From Centrapalus pauciflorus (Eukaryota > Streptophyta > Magnoliopsida > Asterales > Asteraceae), in contig JAANYP010002083.1 in NCBI GenBank assembly GCA_020465985.1, forward strand, positions 248,001 through 312,000: DNA of 64,000 bases, written 5' to 3'. Made by a program: the position numbers and the translations under genes. Positions within the stretch are counted from its first letter, which is position 1, and every line of letters begins with the position of its first letter. Below, in pieces: positions 34,756 to 46,661 of this stretch. A model generated the notes under the pieces. It saw only the letters and a program-made list of their open reading frames with translations, made no database searches and was not told where the DNA came from.

Positions 34756-37089
34756 CTATTTCGGACCAATGTCCTTGAGGGCACAGATCTGCTCCTCTCC
34801 CATGGCAGACATCACCGTCACAACCAGGTCTTTTCCCTCTGCAAATCCATCCTTGATCTGCACAGGCAAAAAAAATAGTCACTTCCCCAATCAAGCACAC
34901 ACAAATTTCACTTCATAATTCTTGTATGCCATGACAAACCGATTCTCTAGCCCAAGGAAGATACAAATTATTTAACAAAATAGAACAAAGTGGAGTATTT
35001 CTTTACAGAAAAGAACAAAAGATCACTTTGTTACTCAAAAAGTACACTTGATTTGTGAAAAATTAATAACTATGTCATAAATAGCAAAACTATTATGCTA
35101 TTATACATGGAAAAAGATTTGGAGTTAAAATGTTAATACAATACCAAAAAAGTAAAATAATGGCAGCAATCAATAAAGAAAGCAAGAAATATATGAAAAG
35201 TGACCCTTTGTTCTCATGGTGGCGTAAATAAACAATCTCAAGCCGGACAATCTCGACTAACATCACATTGTAAAAGTGACGATATACCTGAGTCAGGAGA
35301 GAATCATCAGTTGGCAGTTTCAGGTCATCCTTGGTGTTACCATTTTCAGTCAGCAAACTTACCTGAGATTAACTTGTATAAGTTATAAAATCAAATCAAC
35401 CCTACAACGAAATATATATTCACACAAGCCATGGTAGAAAGAACTGTACAAATCCATCCTCAGAAATATCAATGAGCTGGTAGTCAGTGCGGTTGACATG
35501 AGGGACCTGCAAAAAACAGGCACATAATAAGGGACCACTTTGATTTACAAATAAAATCTATAAGAACAAATCACAGCATAGCAACGAATGATGATTACAT
35601 ACATCACAGTTATGGGAAGACGGGACGATATCTTCAAGCTTTTTACCATTGAAGATGTCAATTCCGACAAAGTGACACTTAGCATGACCATGCTTGCCAG
35701 TCTTGGAGGTCGAAACTTCTACAACCTAATAGAATTACAATGGAGCATCATGCATTCGTCAATTTACAGACAACCACATAAAAACACTATTCAACAGATT
35801 TGAGATCGTATATTTGGTGATTTTATTTTCATGGTAATATTAACAGAATTGAACAGAAGGAAAAAAATATGCTAAACTTAACATCAATGGCACTGGCAGT
35901 CTGGTAGAAGTGAAAACTATGATAGGAGTTTATACCAACATCTGATCATTGCAACTAAAACTAATAAGATAAATCTCTACCTAATGTTAACTAGTAAATC
36001 CAATGCTAATCAATATAATTTAACTTGAATTACAATAAGATAATTAATCAAGGCCTAATGAAAGAAAGGTTAGTCTCTTACTAATCAATCGTTAGCTTGT
36101 TATAATGGTCCAATGTCTTGGATGAATTCTTTTGCACGGCAACAAATATTCCAAGACTCGGAATACAAAAAACATATTATATACTTCAATATGAAGTAGA
36201 TTCGTTTGACTCGCAACGCCAAATCAAGAAGATTACAACAGTACTGTTCTTAGTTCCTCTCAAGTCTCAACCAGATCACAAGATTACAAGGGTACATGTT
36301 CAAAATTCGAAGAACAAAAGGTTTTCAAACCAAAAACACATGGATTTTAACAGTGTGGAACGAGACAATACAAAACAAGCACAAATTTGTAAGTGGCAGA
36401 TCCTATTTGCTAAAAAATAATTTAAAAAACATTTTAGTGTACGTGGCCACTAATAATCATTGAGAAATCAACTCTTTAAAAAAACCGACAAGAAAACACA
36501 GAAGAAAACAAATAAGTTCAGAGATCTAGGGTGCACTGTATGCAACACGATGATACTATTTTGATTTAGAGATAACAGACGCTCCACCTACTGCAAATCA
36601 CCATATAGGATTGTGATCTGTAATCAGATTTACATCAATTTGCTTCATGATTCAAAATCAAATCATGAAATAGTAAGATTTTGACAGGTAATATAAGTCA
36701 ATCAACCTATATATGAATCTGGATATACAAACTCACTTATCCTATTTACATCCAATAATCGATCAAAAACACCTTCTCGAAAATAAAACCTTACAAACTA
36801 AGTGTCATGATTGATCCTCATCCCTTCCTACCTCAATCAAAACAATATTTGGCGATAAAATTAACATCCAATCGTAAAAACAGACATAAATAACTGAAAA
36901 CATACATACATAGAATTCGCGATGAGTAAAATAATCAGACAAAGGAAGGAAGACTTGAAAGTAAACCTTGCAGGCTCGGTTCTTGATGACAATGTAACCG
37001 TTCTTGCGGATGGTACCAGCTTGCTGAGGATAAGTTTTGGAAGCTCCGGCGTCAGCCTTAGACTCAAACTGATGCTCCTCGTCGGACAT
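34756..37089 (-). CDS. EIF5A: Eukaryotic translation initiation factor 5A
   Basis: Cytosolic factor that binds the ribosome and relieves stalling at difficult peptide bonds, and helps termination. Coding exons (minus): 37089-36967, 35725-35603, 35506-35450, 35362-35288, 34857-34756. All introns are GT/AG, and the frame closes at 159 residues, the usual plant length. The N-terminus is MSDEEHQFESKADAGASKTY. The hypusination loop STSKTGKHGHAK is complete, with Lys52 as the expected modified residue. The C-terminal OB-fold ends with the ICALKDIGPK-type tail. A local oddity is IKNRACK at 35-41, where most plant homologues have IKGRPCK as far as I recall. All other conserved parts look normal, so the gene is probably active. 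It has a TATA box and telo-box about 100 bp before the ATG. Confidence 0.97.
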
Positions 37090-37187
37090 ATTTTGGGGAT
37101 ATTGGATAGAGAGAAATCTGAATCGAACAGAAGAGGAGAGAGAGGAGAGGAGAAAATGCAAATGAGGAGGGTGAATTTGGGCGGTGG

Positions 37188-37202
37188 TTATATGTAGGGT
37201 TT
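37188..37202 (-). promoter_or_regulatory. eIF5A core promoter: telo-box and TATA box
   Basis: On the minus strand AAACCCTA (37202-37195) is followed after two bases by CATATAACC, with TATAA at 37192-37188. This lies about 100 bp before the ATG; the leader between is CT-rich. Telo-boxes (AAACCCTA) are typical of plant genes for the translation machinery, which fits the gene. The transcription start is inferred, not seen. Confidence 0.65.
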
Positions 37203-37209
37203 AGAGAGA

Positions 37210-39110
37210 GGAGTAGGGACGAGGGCTGGTTCAGCCGTCGATTTCTTTAAATCTTTCGATGGATCATTATTTGCGTTGAAACAACGCCGAGAATGTGCCA
37301 ATCGCCGATTCACTTTTTCTATTATCCAACTTTTTATTTCATTATTTATGATTTTTCATCAAAAGCAAATTATCTGTTTTATATCAAAAACTTTGTTTTT
37401 ACTAATTTTTTTTATCGGTTTGATCCATCATCGGTACGTTATTTTAATTATATTCGTTTTAATACAACTATTTTATTCCTAAAATTCGAACGTCAAACAT
37501 AGCATGTTGCAATTTTTGCAACTCTTTGACAACGCCCCTTTGTCGAAATTAAGTAGTAATAATATCCGGAACTCAAACAACAACAATTCACTATATAACC
37601 ATATCAAGAATATCATATCTAAAATCGATACAAAAACAAAGATTGAGATCATTACCACCGAAAAATCAAACCACCCTAATAACAATATCCAAAATTTGAA
37701 CCCGAACCAAACCCTAAAGTGGTGTTCTTGAACCACAATCAAAATTTGAATCGATGTACCGACAACAATGATAATAATCCAAGAACAGATTGGAAACCCT
37801 AATCAAACAATAACATATCCTTAATCGACAAGAAATATAACCAAATAAAAACAGAAAATCTTAATCAATTTCAATAATGTACATTCATTATCCATTTTCA
37901 TGATAGAATCGTACTCAGGCTTCAAACACATATCCATCATCGACGAACAAGCGTCAAACATGCTTAGGGGATGAGAACAAGTGACGAACACTTATCCATT
38001 GTTGTTAGAGATGATATACGATTGATCACGACAATCATATTTATGAAGTTTAAAAATTTGATCGTTAAAAAATATTTATAAAACTTATGGATGAAGAAGA
38101 GGGCTTGTTGGAATCGTCATGACAAGTAATTTTAACAGGACAAGATAAAATGATTAAAGGACCAAATGGAAAAACCTGACCAAATCTTTATAATATTTAA
38201 TGATTTTTATAGTTTTAAGAACATAGGTATATTGATAAATTTAGTATAAGATGAGGTAACAAAAATACTCGTTACTATAATAAAATACTAATATTTAGTC
38301 AGAAATCTATGACTTCCATATAATGATGTAAAGAGCTACTTGAACTCGAATTGTTTTATGTTAATACCAAAAAAAAAAAAATTTGTTGGAATTAGATCAA
38401 TATATAATACAACTTAAATATTTCAAAATGTATAATACCTTATATAATATCTTATTCGTATACTATGTTGAAACATTTACACCAATAATCTTATTATAAT
38501 AAATACCAAAAGAATAAAATAAATTATATGACCACAAAAATAATTTTAATTTGTAAACAACAAAAACAAGGGTGATGAATTTCACAAAGACTAGTTGGGC
38601 CATAATTTGGACTTTGAATCAAGGCTTAATCAAGTTGGATTAATTTGACTACTGGATCAAGCCTAAGCATATTGGATTATTCAAACTTCTGGGCTTCTCA
38701 CTGAGACCCTATCAAATTTGTACTCCAAAACTCTACTTTCCTTCAAAGTTTAGAGGTGTAACAAACCATTTTTTTGGGGGGTATTTAAACAACTTATTTT
38801 ACATTTTAATTTATATCTTAATATATTATATATTATATATTATATAGCTACAAAAAGGTGGAAAGCATTGATATACAACACACATATATATACACACACA
38901 CAAACACAAAGCTAAAAAGTTCTTTCTTAACTGAATTAATCATAATTACAACCTGATTAACAGAAATTACACCATGTGAAAGAAATAATAGTTTGGAAAA
39001 CTGCGTACAATATTGTACTTGGGAAAATGGCACACATCTTAATAATTTAATTGAATTTTTTAAAATTAAAATTAAACTTTTATAATTTTTATTGATATTT
39101 TTAAATTTAT
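37210..39110. other. Intergenic, no gene seen
   Basis: AT-rich DNA upstream of eIF5A. Open frames at 37276-37742 are in low-complexity sequence. Short TA-rich runs occur at 38820-38850 and a CA-rich tract at 38878-38910. No transposon end could be assigned. Confidence 0.5.
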
Positions 39111-39121
39111 AAATAAACTAT

Positions 39122-40364
39122 GGGTTATATGCCGAAAATAGCAACAACTTTTTAACTTTTTACAATTTATAGCAACATTATTTATTTTTTTATCGTTAAT
39201 AGCAACAACTTTTGTGGTTTTTACTATTTACAGCAACGGGTGACCTATAAACCTGTTATAGCAAGTCATCTACAACCAAACATCCTCAATTGTAACCAAA
39301 CACCCCATTTTATGTACAAACACCCCAATTTATTATCAAAGAATTTCTTTTTGTTAAGACGGAAGATGATGAAGCTACATTCAAAGGCTCATTCTCTCTC
39401 TCTCGTCACCAAGAAACAACACACGTTAGCTTCGAATCAACATATATATGGTTTTTTCTTGTTCAAAATTGTTTGAAACAACACATTCGGTTTTGTGTCC
39501 CTCTATTTATTCGGTTTGTTGCAGCCTCCTCATTAGATTTTAACCAAAATATACAAATTATTTAGTCACTACTCAAGAACAAAAAAAGCACTTGATTTCT
39601 AATTTCAAACACTTTAAGATATCCTGAATCCATTGATACGAATACAAAGAAATTCGATAGCATGTAATGAATGTTGAAATGTATAAATAAAGAAATATGA
39701 AATCATATAATTTAAAGAAATTATACAAATGATAGATGAACATGTGGTAAAAAAATTCATTCCAATATCAAACCTTCAATCTCCTTCTCGATTTACAACA
39801 AACATCCAATCTTCTCTCGATTTACTACAAAATTTCACAAGATTTGTTCATGTTTGAACCAAGACATATTAAAAGTCTAAAGGTTCCCAGATATGTGTTG
39901 TTTGGTGGTGACGAGAGAGAGAACGAGGCAATGGTGGACAGAGGAGGTAGAGATGATGAGGAGGCAACAACAAATCGAATAGATAGGGGGACGCGAAACT
40001 GAGTGTGTTGTTTCAAACATTTTTAAACAAGAAAAAATCATATCTATGTTGATTCGAACCTAACGTGTGTTGAATCTTGGTGACGAGAGAGAGAGATCGA
40101 GTCTTTGAATGTAGCTTCATCATATTCCGTCTTGCCAAAAAAAAATCTTTGATGATAAATTGGGGTGTTTAGGTATAAAATGAGGTGTTTGGTTACAATT
40201 GATGATGTTTGGTTGTAGGTAACTTCCTATAATAGGTTTGTAGATCATTCGTTGTTGTAATGGTAAAAACCACAAAAGTTGTTGTTATTAATGATAAAAA
40301 ATAAATAATGTTGCTATAAATAGTAAAAAGATAAAAAGTTGTTATTATTTTTGGCATATAACCC
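39122..40364. mobile_element. 1.24-kb MULE-type foldback element with 9-bp TSD
   Basis: The ends GGGTTATATGCC and GGCATATAACCC are perfect 12-bp inverted repeats, and inverted similarity continues inward for about 430 bp (for example CTACAACCAAACATC on both arms). ATAAACTAT flanks both sides exactly (39113-39121 and 40365-40373), a 9-bp target duplication typical of Mutator-like elements. The centre is short and noncoding; open frames at 39240 and 39825 read along the arms. It is non-autonomous. Confidence 0.9.
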
Positions 40365-40373
40365 ATAAACTAT

Positions 40374-42359
40374 TTAGTCTAATCAAAGTAATTGTGGAAA
40401 TACAAGTATATATTATTTGGAGTTGGAGATTTTGAAGATAGATATTTAAATAAGATTATCTTTTCAACGTATATGAAGATGGAAAAATAAAAATAATTCG
40501 AGTTGGCATAACCAAACCATGCTTTTGAAAAGCCAACCAGACCAGATGAAGTGTTAAACCATGAACCAACCAAACTACTAATACAATTGGTTAGATTATA
40601 GCAAAAAAACTCGTTTTACCCGAACTAATTGAAACAGACTAGACAGTTTCATTTTTGGGACAGTTCTCAGTTCCTATAATTTCTAAAATTCGGTTTTCGG
40701 TTCCATCGGGTTCGTTCCGTTCCGAACCGATTTTTGTTTTTTCTTTGAAAAGTTGGGAAATAACCGTAACCGGACCGCTTTTCGGTTCTCGGTTCTTGAT
40801 TTTTCGCGTATTCGGTTTTCGAGTAATTTGGGTTTATGCCGGTTCCGAAACCAATATCATTTGATGTATGTTATAATTGGATATATAAAGTGAATAAGCC
40901 AATAGAAAAGTGATTGGATCAGTTTCAAAACCCGTATTATATATGTTATCAACAAGTTATGTGGTGTCCGCGCGTTGCGACGGATGTATAACTATGTATT
41001 TTTAGTACTTTAATAGATACAGTTTAAACGATTAGATCATACTTTATTTATAACTTAATTAATACTAAAAATTTAACATAAAAGATAAAATTATCTATTA
41101 AAATTATACTAATTAAAATTAAAAAATAAATTAAATGAATTGAATAGGTTGGAGAAAAAACTAATAACCAACCAAATAATATATATAAACACATGACATT
41201 AGCTACAAAACACACATTTATCATCTATCGTAGTTATTAGAATAAACAAAACATTACAAACCCCATCACTAAATAGTAATGTTATGATAAACTGAATATA
41301 AAACATTATGTTAAACTAAAAAATAATAATGTTATTAATATAAAAAATATTTAATAAACTAAACATTACAAACTAATTAGAATTAATCAAACATTATGTT
41401 AAACTTAATATAAAATAAAGTTGATTGTTTAAGTAATCACAAAGATACCGAAAATAAGACATTATAAAATACTAAAATTATTATAAATCAAATACTATTA
41501 TAACCAAAATTTATATTCAAAATGTCTAAAAATTCATTTGTATTTAAATATATTAAATTTTAAATCAAAAAAATTCTCATCATATAAGTTACATATAAAT
41601 AACAATAAAATATGTATAAGCACACTTTAGCAAACCCCATCACTAAATAGTGTTTTATAAAAGCTTCTTCTAGTGCATTTTAGCGCAATAAAATATAATT
41701 AATACTTAAATTTTCATCTCTAGTACATGTTAGCAAAACTCATTTATAAATTATTTTTCATTTTCGATGTGAGAAGAACAAATTAGCAAAGCCCACTTAT
41801 GAATAGTGATTTCATTAGTGAATAATGTATAAAGGTTTAATATTGTCGGAATTATAAAAAGTGACATATAAAGCATTGATAAAACCTCATATAAAAAATA
41901 AGTATATAATAAAAATGAATAAGCCATAGATTTAAAATGAAACGATCCTCAATGAGTTGCTGGTAAGCAAAAAAATAAGATGAAATTTGGTTTACAGAAT
42001 GTAATTCGAATAAATTGAAATTGAAATTTTAGTTATTAATATGATTGATGTTGAGAGCAGAATATAATTTTTAGTATTGGTTAGAAATGTAAGTTGGAAT
42101 CTAATTCATGTGTGGCTAGGAATTTAATTCATGTATGAGTTGGAAGGAATGTCAAATTCCTATAATAAAGAAATTTGATGAAACTTACAAAATATAACAT
42201 TCGTCTTAGTTATCAAAAATTCTAAATAAGCTAAATTCCAATTCCATCGAATTTTTTTTGACGAACAAAACGCCGCCTAAGTGTTGGCCGAATATTCCTT
42301 GAAATTCAAGCATCAAAAGCATATGTGTTGATATGAAATTCTCCTTGTATATTCTAATA
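40374..42359. other. Intergenic, AT-rich
   Basis: No gene is seen. A patch at 40640-40860 is rich in CGGTTC and GGTTCC words, similar in style to hAT-type MITEs such as 43274-43579, but its terminal repeats are not recognisable. The rest (40900-42350) is plain AT-rich sequence. Confidence 0.5.
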
Positions 42360-42395
42360 CTAGTAATTAACTCACGCATTACGTGGATTAATAAT
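42360..42395 (-). mobile_element. Helitron-like 3' terminus on the minus strand
   Basis: On the minus strand the order is a small hairpin CACGTAATGCGTG, nine spacer bases and CTAG (42360-42363) followed by T. This mirrors the terminus at 469-497, though its stem is shorter. The body would lie to the right, where a MULE MITE (42463-42801) is nested; its 5' end was not identified. Confidence 0.45.
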
Positions 42396-42462
42396 AAATG
42401 TTTACTAAAAATCTACACAGAACATCAATTACAACAAATAAAAATAATATATATTTAAGATA

Positions 42463-42801
42463 GGGTTTAATATGAAAAAAACCAACATGTTTTCATATTT
42501 TTTGCGATTTAGTCCCTCCGTGTTATTTTTTATTAAGAAACTACTCAAGTTATTGTTTTCAATCCAGTTTTCAGAAAAATTTTAATTTTTCCCAAATTCA
42601 ACCCTGCTTTTTTCCACAAAAAACCAACATGTTTTCACTTATTTTCTCCGAAAAATTCACAAACTTGATGACTTTTTTAGAAAAAAATTCCAAAAATCAC
42701 AAACAAATATATTACTTAAAGATTTTATTGGTAAAAAATAACATTGAGGAACTAAACCACAAAAATGTGAAAAACATGTTGGTTTTTTCCATATTAAACC
42801 T
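42463..42801. mobile_element. MULE-type MITE with 9-bp TSD
   Basis: A 339-bp element with ends GGGTTTAATATG and CATATTAAACCT (one mismatch), inverted similarity continuing through AACCAACATGTTTTCA. TTTAAGATA is repeated exactly on both sides (42454-42462 and 42802-42810). It is noncoding. A related one-ended fragment lies at about 225-290. Confidence 0.88.
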
Positions 42802-43273
42802 TTTAAGATAATATAAACTTGTAAACAAATACATAATTATTATATGCATGTGATATAAACGCTTATATCTAGTTTATCAAAACTTCAATTCAACTTAAAC
42901 ATTTAAATGTTTTTCAACTATAACATTTGTATAACCATCAATGTAATGCAAAAAAAATAAAAAACTGTCTACTCGATTTAAATTTAAACGTATAAACCTA
43001 ATAATTAATAAATACATTTTTAGAAGAAAAACTGAGAAAAAAAAAGACCCAAACTATGAAAGAGGCCGAATCAAACCAGTTTTGTTGGCTTACCGGTTTG
43101 GTTTGCAACGATAGTTTAGTCGGTTTGGTTTGAAAAAATCTCAAACTGAGGGTACCAGTGTACACATGCATGTATGCAAGACCATGTACACCTTTAATTA
43201 CAACCATTATGTTAACTTACATAATTAAATAATAAAAAAATTATCAGGTATTTTAAAATACAATACATGTAGT

Positions 43274-43579
43274 TAGGGGTGAGTTCGGTACCGTACCGAA
43301 CCGAACCGGTACCGATCCCGAAAATACCGAAACCGAATTATTAGTTTTGGAAGAACCGAATACCGAACTGTATAATTTTATATGGTGCCGGTTCGGTACC
43401 GAATACCGAATTTTAGCTAATTTAAGAACCGAATACCGAACCGAAAGTACCGAATACCGAAGTATAGCTAATTTAAAAACCGAATACCGAACCGAATATA
43501 TTAATTCGGTATCGGTTGGTACCGGTACCGGTTCGGTACCGGTTCGGGTTCGGGAAATGGTACCCGTCGCTCACCCCTA
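43274..43579. mobile_element. hAT-like MITE with 8-bp TSD and empty-site paralogues
   Basis: A 306-bp element bounded by TAGGGGTGAG and CTCACCCCTA, filled with repeats of ACCGAATACCGAA and CGGTACCG words. The target duplication is CATGTAGT on the left (43266-43273) and CATGTTGT on the right (43580-43587). The matching positions in the sister units (about 44620 and 53950) read CATGTAGTATATAATTTT without insertion, so these are pre-insertion sites. The element therefore came after the units were duplicated. The open frame at 43347-43622 is not a gene. Confidence 0.92.
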
Positions 43580-43889
43580 CATGTTGTATATAATTTTAAA
43601 TGCAAAATGTTATAAATTATAATACAATTTTTGTTGGACCAATAAAACTACGTACATTTAATTATACCTCTTGATTATTGGATTACGAAAGAGAGTTCGA
43701 ATATAATGAAACACAAATAGCAAAGTTTTCAAAATGAATTTGTTTATTACTTGAATTAAGAAAGTATAAAAATGTTTGAAAAAAAAAATTTAAAACGTTC
43801 TAAACGCTTTTATTTTTGTATAACTTGAAAAAAAAAAAGTTAAAACCCTTTTATAAAGTTACAAAAAAAATAAAATAAAAAATGGTATG

Positions 43890-44150
43890 TGGACAAAGCG
43901 TCACATGACAATTTTTGTTCATCTTTATAATATAAAGATTTAAATATAGATTATATAATATTATAATGTAGATTTAAATTTAATTTAGATTAGACTGATG
44001 TTATATTATGTAAATTTAGAGATTTATGTAAATTTAATTCACATTATAAAGATGAAAATTACAAAAAATAAAAATAAAAAAATAATCAAAATATGGTACG
44101 CGGAGAATGCGTCACATGACAATTTTTGTTCATCTTTATAACATATAAAG
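43890..44150. repeat. Satellite monomers (two copies)
   Basis: About 210-bp monomers marked by GCGTCACATGACAATTTTTG then CATCTTTATAA. The same monomer occurs at 53200-53480 and in five copies at 54260-55130. Each monomer has inverted ends, with CATCTTTATAAT near its start and ATTATAAAGATG near its end. Confidence 0.8.
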
Positions 44151-44780
44151 ATAGGAAAAAAAATTATATTGTATATTCTAATATTGATTATGTAATTAAT
44201 GAGATTTTTATAACTGATAATGATAAAGTCTTCATATATAATGAAAATAGGTTAATAGGGGTTTAAATAGTAAAACGTAAGGGTTTAAATAAAATACCCC
44301 TTATATAAAACTTGTCTTGTATACCAAGTTATTAATAAATATATGAGTTAATAATTAATAAATACATTGTTAGAAGAAACGGAGAAAAAAAAAAGACCCA
44401 AACTATGAAACAGGCCGAATCAAACCAGTTTTGTTGGCTTACCGGTTTGGTTTGCAACGATAGTTTAGTCGGTTTGGTTTGAAAAAATCTCAAACTGAGG
44501 GTACCAATGTACACATGCCTGTATGCGAGACCATGTACACCTTCAATTACAACCATTATGTTACATTACATAATTAAATTATAAAAAATTTATCAGGTAT
44601 TATAAAATACAATACATGTAGTATATAATTTTTAAATGCAAATGTTATAAATTATAAAACAATTTTCGTTGGACCAATAAAACTACGTACATTTAATTAA
44701 TAGCTCTTGATTATTGGATTACGAAAGAGAGTTTGAATATAATGAAACACAAATAGCAAAATTTTCAAAATGAATTTGTT

Positions 44781-44785
44781 TATTA
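44781..44785. other. Left target-site duplication of the Ty3/gypsy element
   Basis: TATTA directly before the left LTR; the same five bases follow the right LTR at 53070-53074. A 5-bp duplication is standard for LTR retrotransposons. Confidence 0.95.
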
Positions 44786-46480
44786 TGTAACATCTCGGAT
44801 TTGAGCCTGGTACGTGGATTTAATTTACTGGCTCGTTATTTTAATATTATTGCGTTGGTCCAATTAAAGTCCGTTTCGTGGATCTAACGTGTCGAGACCG
44901 AGTGATACGTGTCTCCGAGCTAATAATTAGTGGATTATTATAATCATTGAGATCGTGGATTTAATTGGGTCCGAATGATATTAATTACGAAAAAGTGATA
45001 TCGGGTTCGAATTAATCGGGTCCGGGGTTTCTAATTAAAGAAAGGATATATATGTGCATTCTTTGACTTGCGTTTCTTCTTTTCCCTTTTCAAAATCAGA
45101 GATATTAGAGAGTGTGTGTGTGCAAGATTCTGGAGTTTGCAAAGGATCTCAAAGTTGATTGCTAGATTTAGGCTTCTTCTTCTCCTTTGTGTTTGTGACA
45201 AAGCCAAGAGGTAAGATTTATGGGTTGGGCTTGCTAAATTCGTGTGTGTATGCATTGAATTTGTAAGAATTTAGTTTCTGAAGTTGTATGCTCGAGTATG
45301 TGTGGGTTTATGAGTTATTTAGCTGCTGGAATCGAGTTGGGGGTTTAAGTCCCCTGGAATCCGCCATTTTTGCGATCTGCATAACCTGCAATTCAAGTGA
45401 GCGCGGCCGCGATGGCCTCGGCGCGACCGCGATGGCGGCGCGACCGAGTTGGCTGGAGCCCGGCCGCGATGCGGCGGCTGCTGGTGGGGGGTTCTTGGAC
45501 GTTGTTTGCTTGTTCGGGGTGGTGCCGTGGGTCATAGTTGGTGGTGATAATTGTGTTTGGGTTTCAGTCATTATTCAGTCAGGTTTGTATTGATCTGTTG
45601 AGATTCGTGATATTTACAGGTTCGAGCCGTCCGCGTTCTGAGCAGCGATAGAGTCCGGGTTTCGATTGCTTTGGGTATTTGGTGAGTACTCGAGTTCTTT
45701 TACAAATCGCGCGTAGTCTTTTACGAGTCAGTTATGTGATGTGATATGTGTATATGAGACAGAGATACGGCGCAGGTATGAGTTTCTCTACCCTATACGT
45801 GCTATATGTGTTTGAATTGCAGGTATCCGCGATATGTGATCGCGCAGGCTGACTGTCCCTAACCAGTCACGAGATATGAGGCTGTATATATACGGCGGTG
45901 ATATGCCAGGTCGCTCCTGTGCCTATTGAGTGGCTAACCGCTGCTGTGTGCGGCCTGTTAGCTGGGGAACGTGGTCCCCTTTTTGAGCAGAGATATGTGC
46001 TATGCATCGAGTTGCATATGTGTGCTGAGATATATGTGTTGTGTATGTTATGCGTGCTTACCTGCAGTGTCTAACCCTCGCGTACTCACGAGCTGTCCAG
46101 CTTATGTTTTCGAGTCTTCTGTGTGTCAGGCAGTCATACCGTGGGACCGCAGTCACAGCTGCAGCAGCCGAAATAGAGATCGGGCAGTTTAGAGTTGTGT
46201 ATGCTGATTATATTTTGATACTGAACTTCAAGAACTGTTGTCTGTAGTTTGTTTTGGTCAGTGTTATGTTAGCTTCCAGTAGTCGGTGTTTATCAGATGA
46301 TTCAGTATGTATGTGTATCAGTTTCAGTCTATGACATGATGGATGCGACTTTCGTGTTAAAGTTTTAATTAATAGTGATTTTCCGCTAATCCTGTGACAT
46401 GTGCATTAAGAAATAATTGCGATATTGCCACCTGTGTATTGTATTGACGTGGCATTTGTGTGAAAATTGTGGGTGTTACA
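44786..46480 (+). mobile_element. Left LTR of Ty3/gypsy element
   Basis: 1695 bp, starts TGTAACATCTCGG and ends GGGTGTTACA (TG...CA). A TATATATG box lies at 45047-45054, a likely core promoter. A GC-rich block near 45400-45490 has repeated GCGGCCGCGATGGC/GCGCGACCG words. The open frames of 60-100 residues inside (for example 45288-45593) have no domain and recur in the other LTR. By eye it differs from the right LTR by four transitions and one 2-bp GT indel. Confidence 0.95.
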
Positions 46481-46483
46481 GCT

Positions 46484-46495
46484 TGGTATCAGAGC
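46484..46495 (+). promoter_or_regulatory. Primer binding site (initiator Met tRNA type)
   Basis: TGGTATCAGAGC lies three bases after the left LTR. It is the usual complement to the 3' end of plant initiator methionine tRNA, which primes minus-strand DNA synthesis. Confidence 0.93.
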
Positions 46496-46661
46496 TTGTG
46501 GTTTCAGTACTGAGTATCAGTGGATGCTTGTGCTCTTACCGTGTTCAGATCCGTGGGATTCTTCCCTGAGACTGAGTTTAGCGGAATTAACTAACCTAGC
46601 TTATTGTATAACGCTGGGTGATCGATCTGCTATCTTACCTTTGTGATATGTGCAGGTAGTT

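Larger units (their letters stand above)
42985..44330. repeat. Tandem segmental repeat, unit 1
   Basis: First of three related units, starting at TAATTAATAAATACATT. It includes a segment with CCGGTTTGGTTTGCAACGAT, a hAT-like MITE (43274-43579) absent from the other units, and two 200-bp satellite monomers near its end. Its flanks are AT-rich and the reading frame at 42998-43207 is a repeat translation. Confidence 0.8.

Noticed and set aside
36118..36420. 100-residue open frame on the plus strand
   Set aside because: Lies in intron 1 of eIF5A on the opposite strand, in AT-rich DNA, with no domain.
40960..40985. GTCCGCGCGTTGCGACGGATG as a Helitron end
   Set aside because: No clear hairpin and no CTRR at the right distance.
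43347..43622. Thr/Glu/Tyr-rich open frame
   Set aside because: Translation of ACCGAATACCGAA-type repeats within a noncoding MITE.
45288..46247. Open frames of 60-101 residues in the left LTR, repeated at 51877-52836
   Set aside because: They recur only because the LTRs are nearly identical; they have no domain and lie where LTR promoter and leader sequences are expected.
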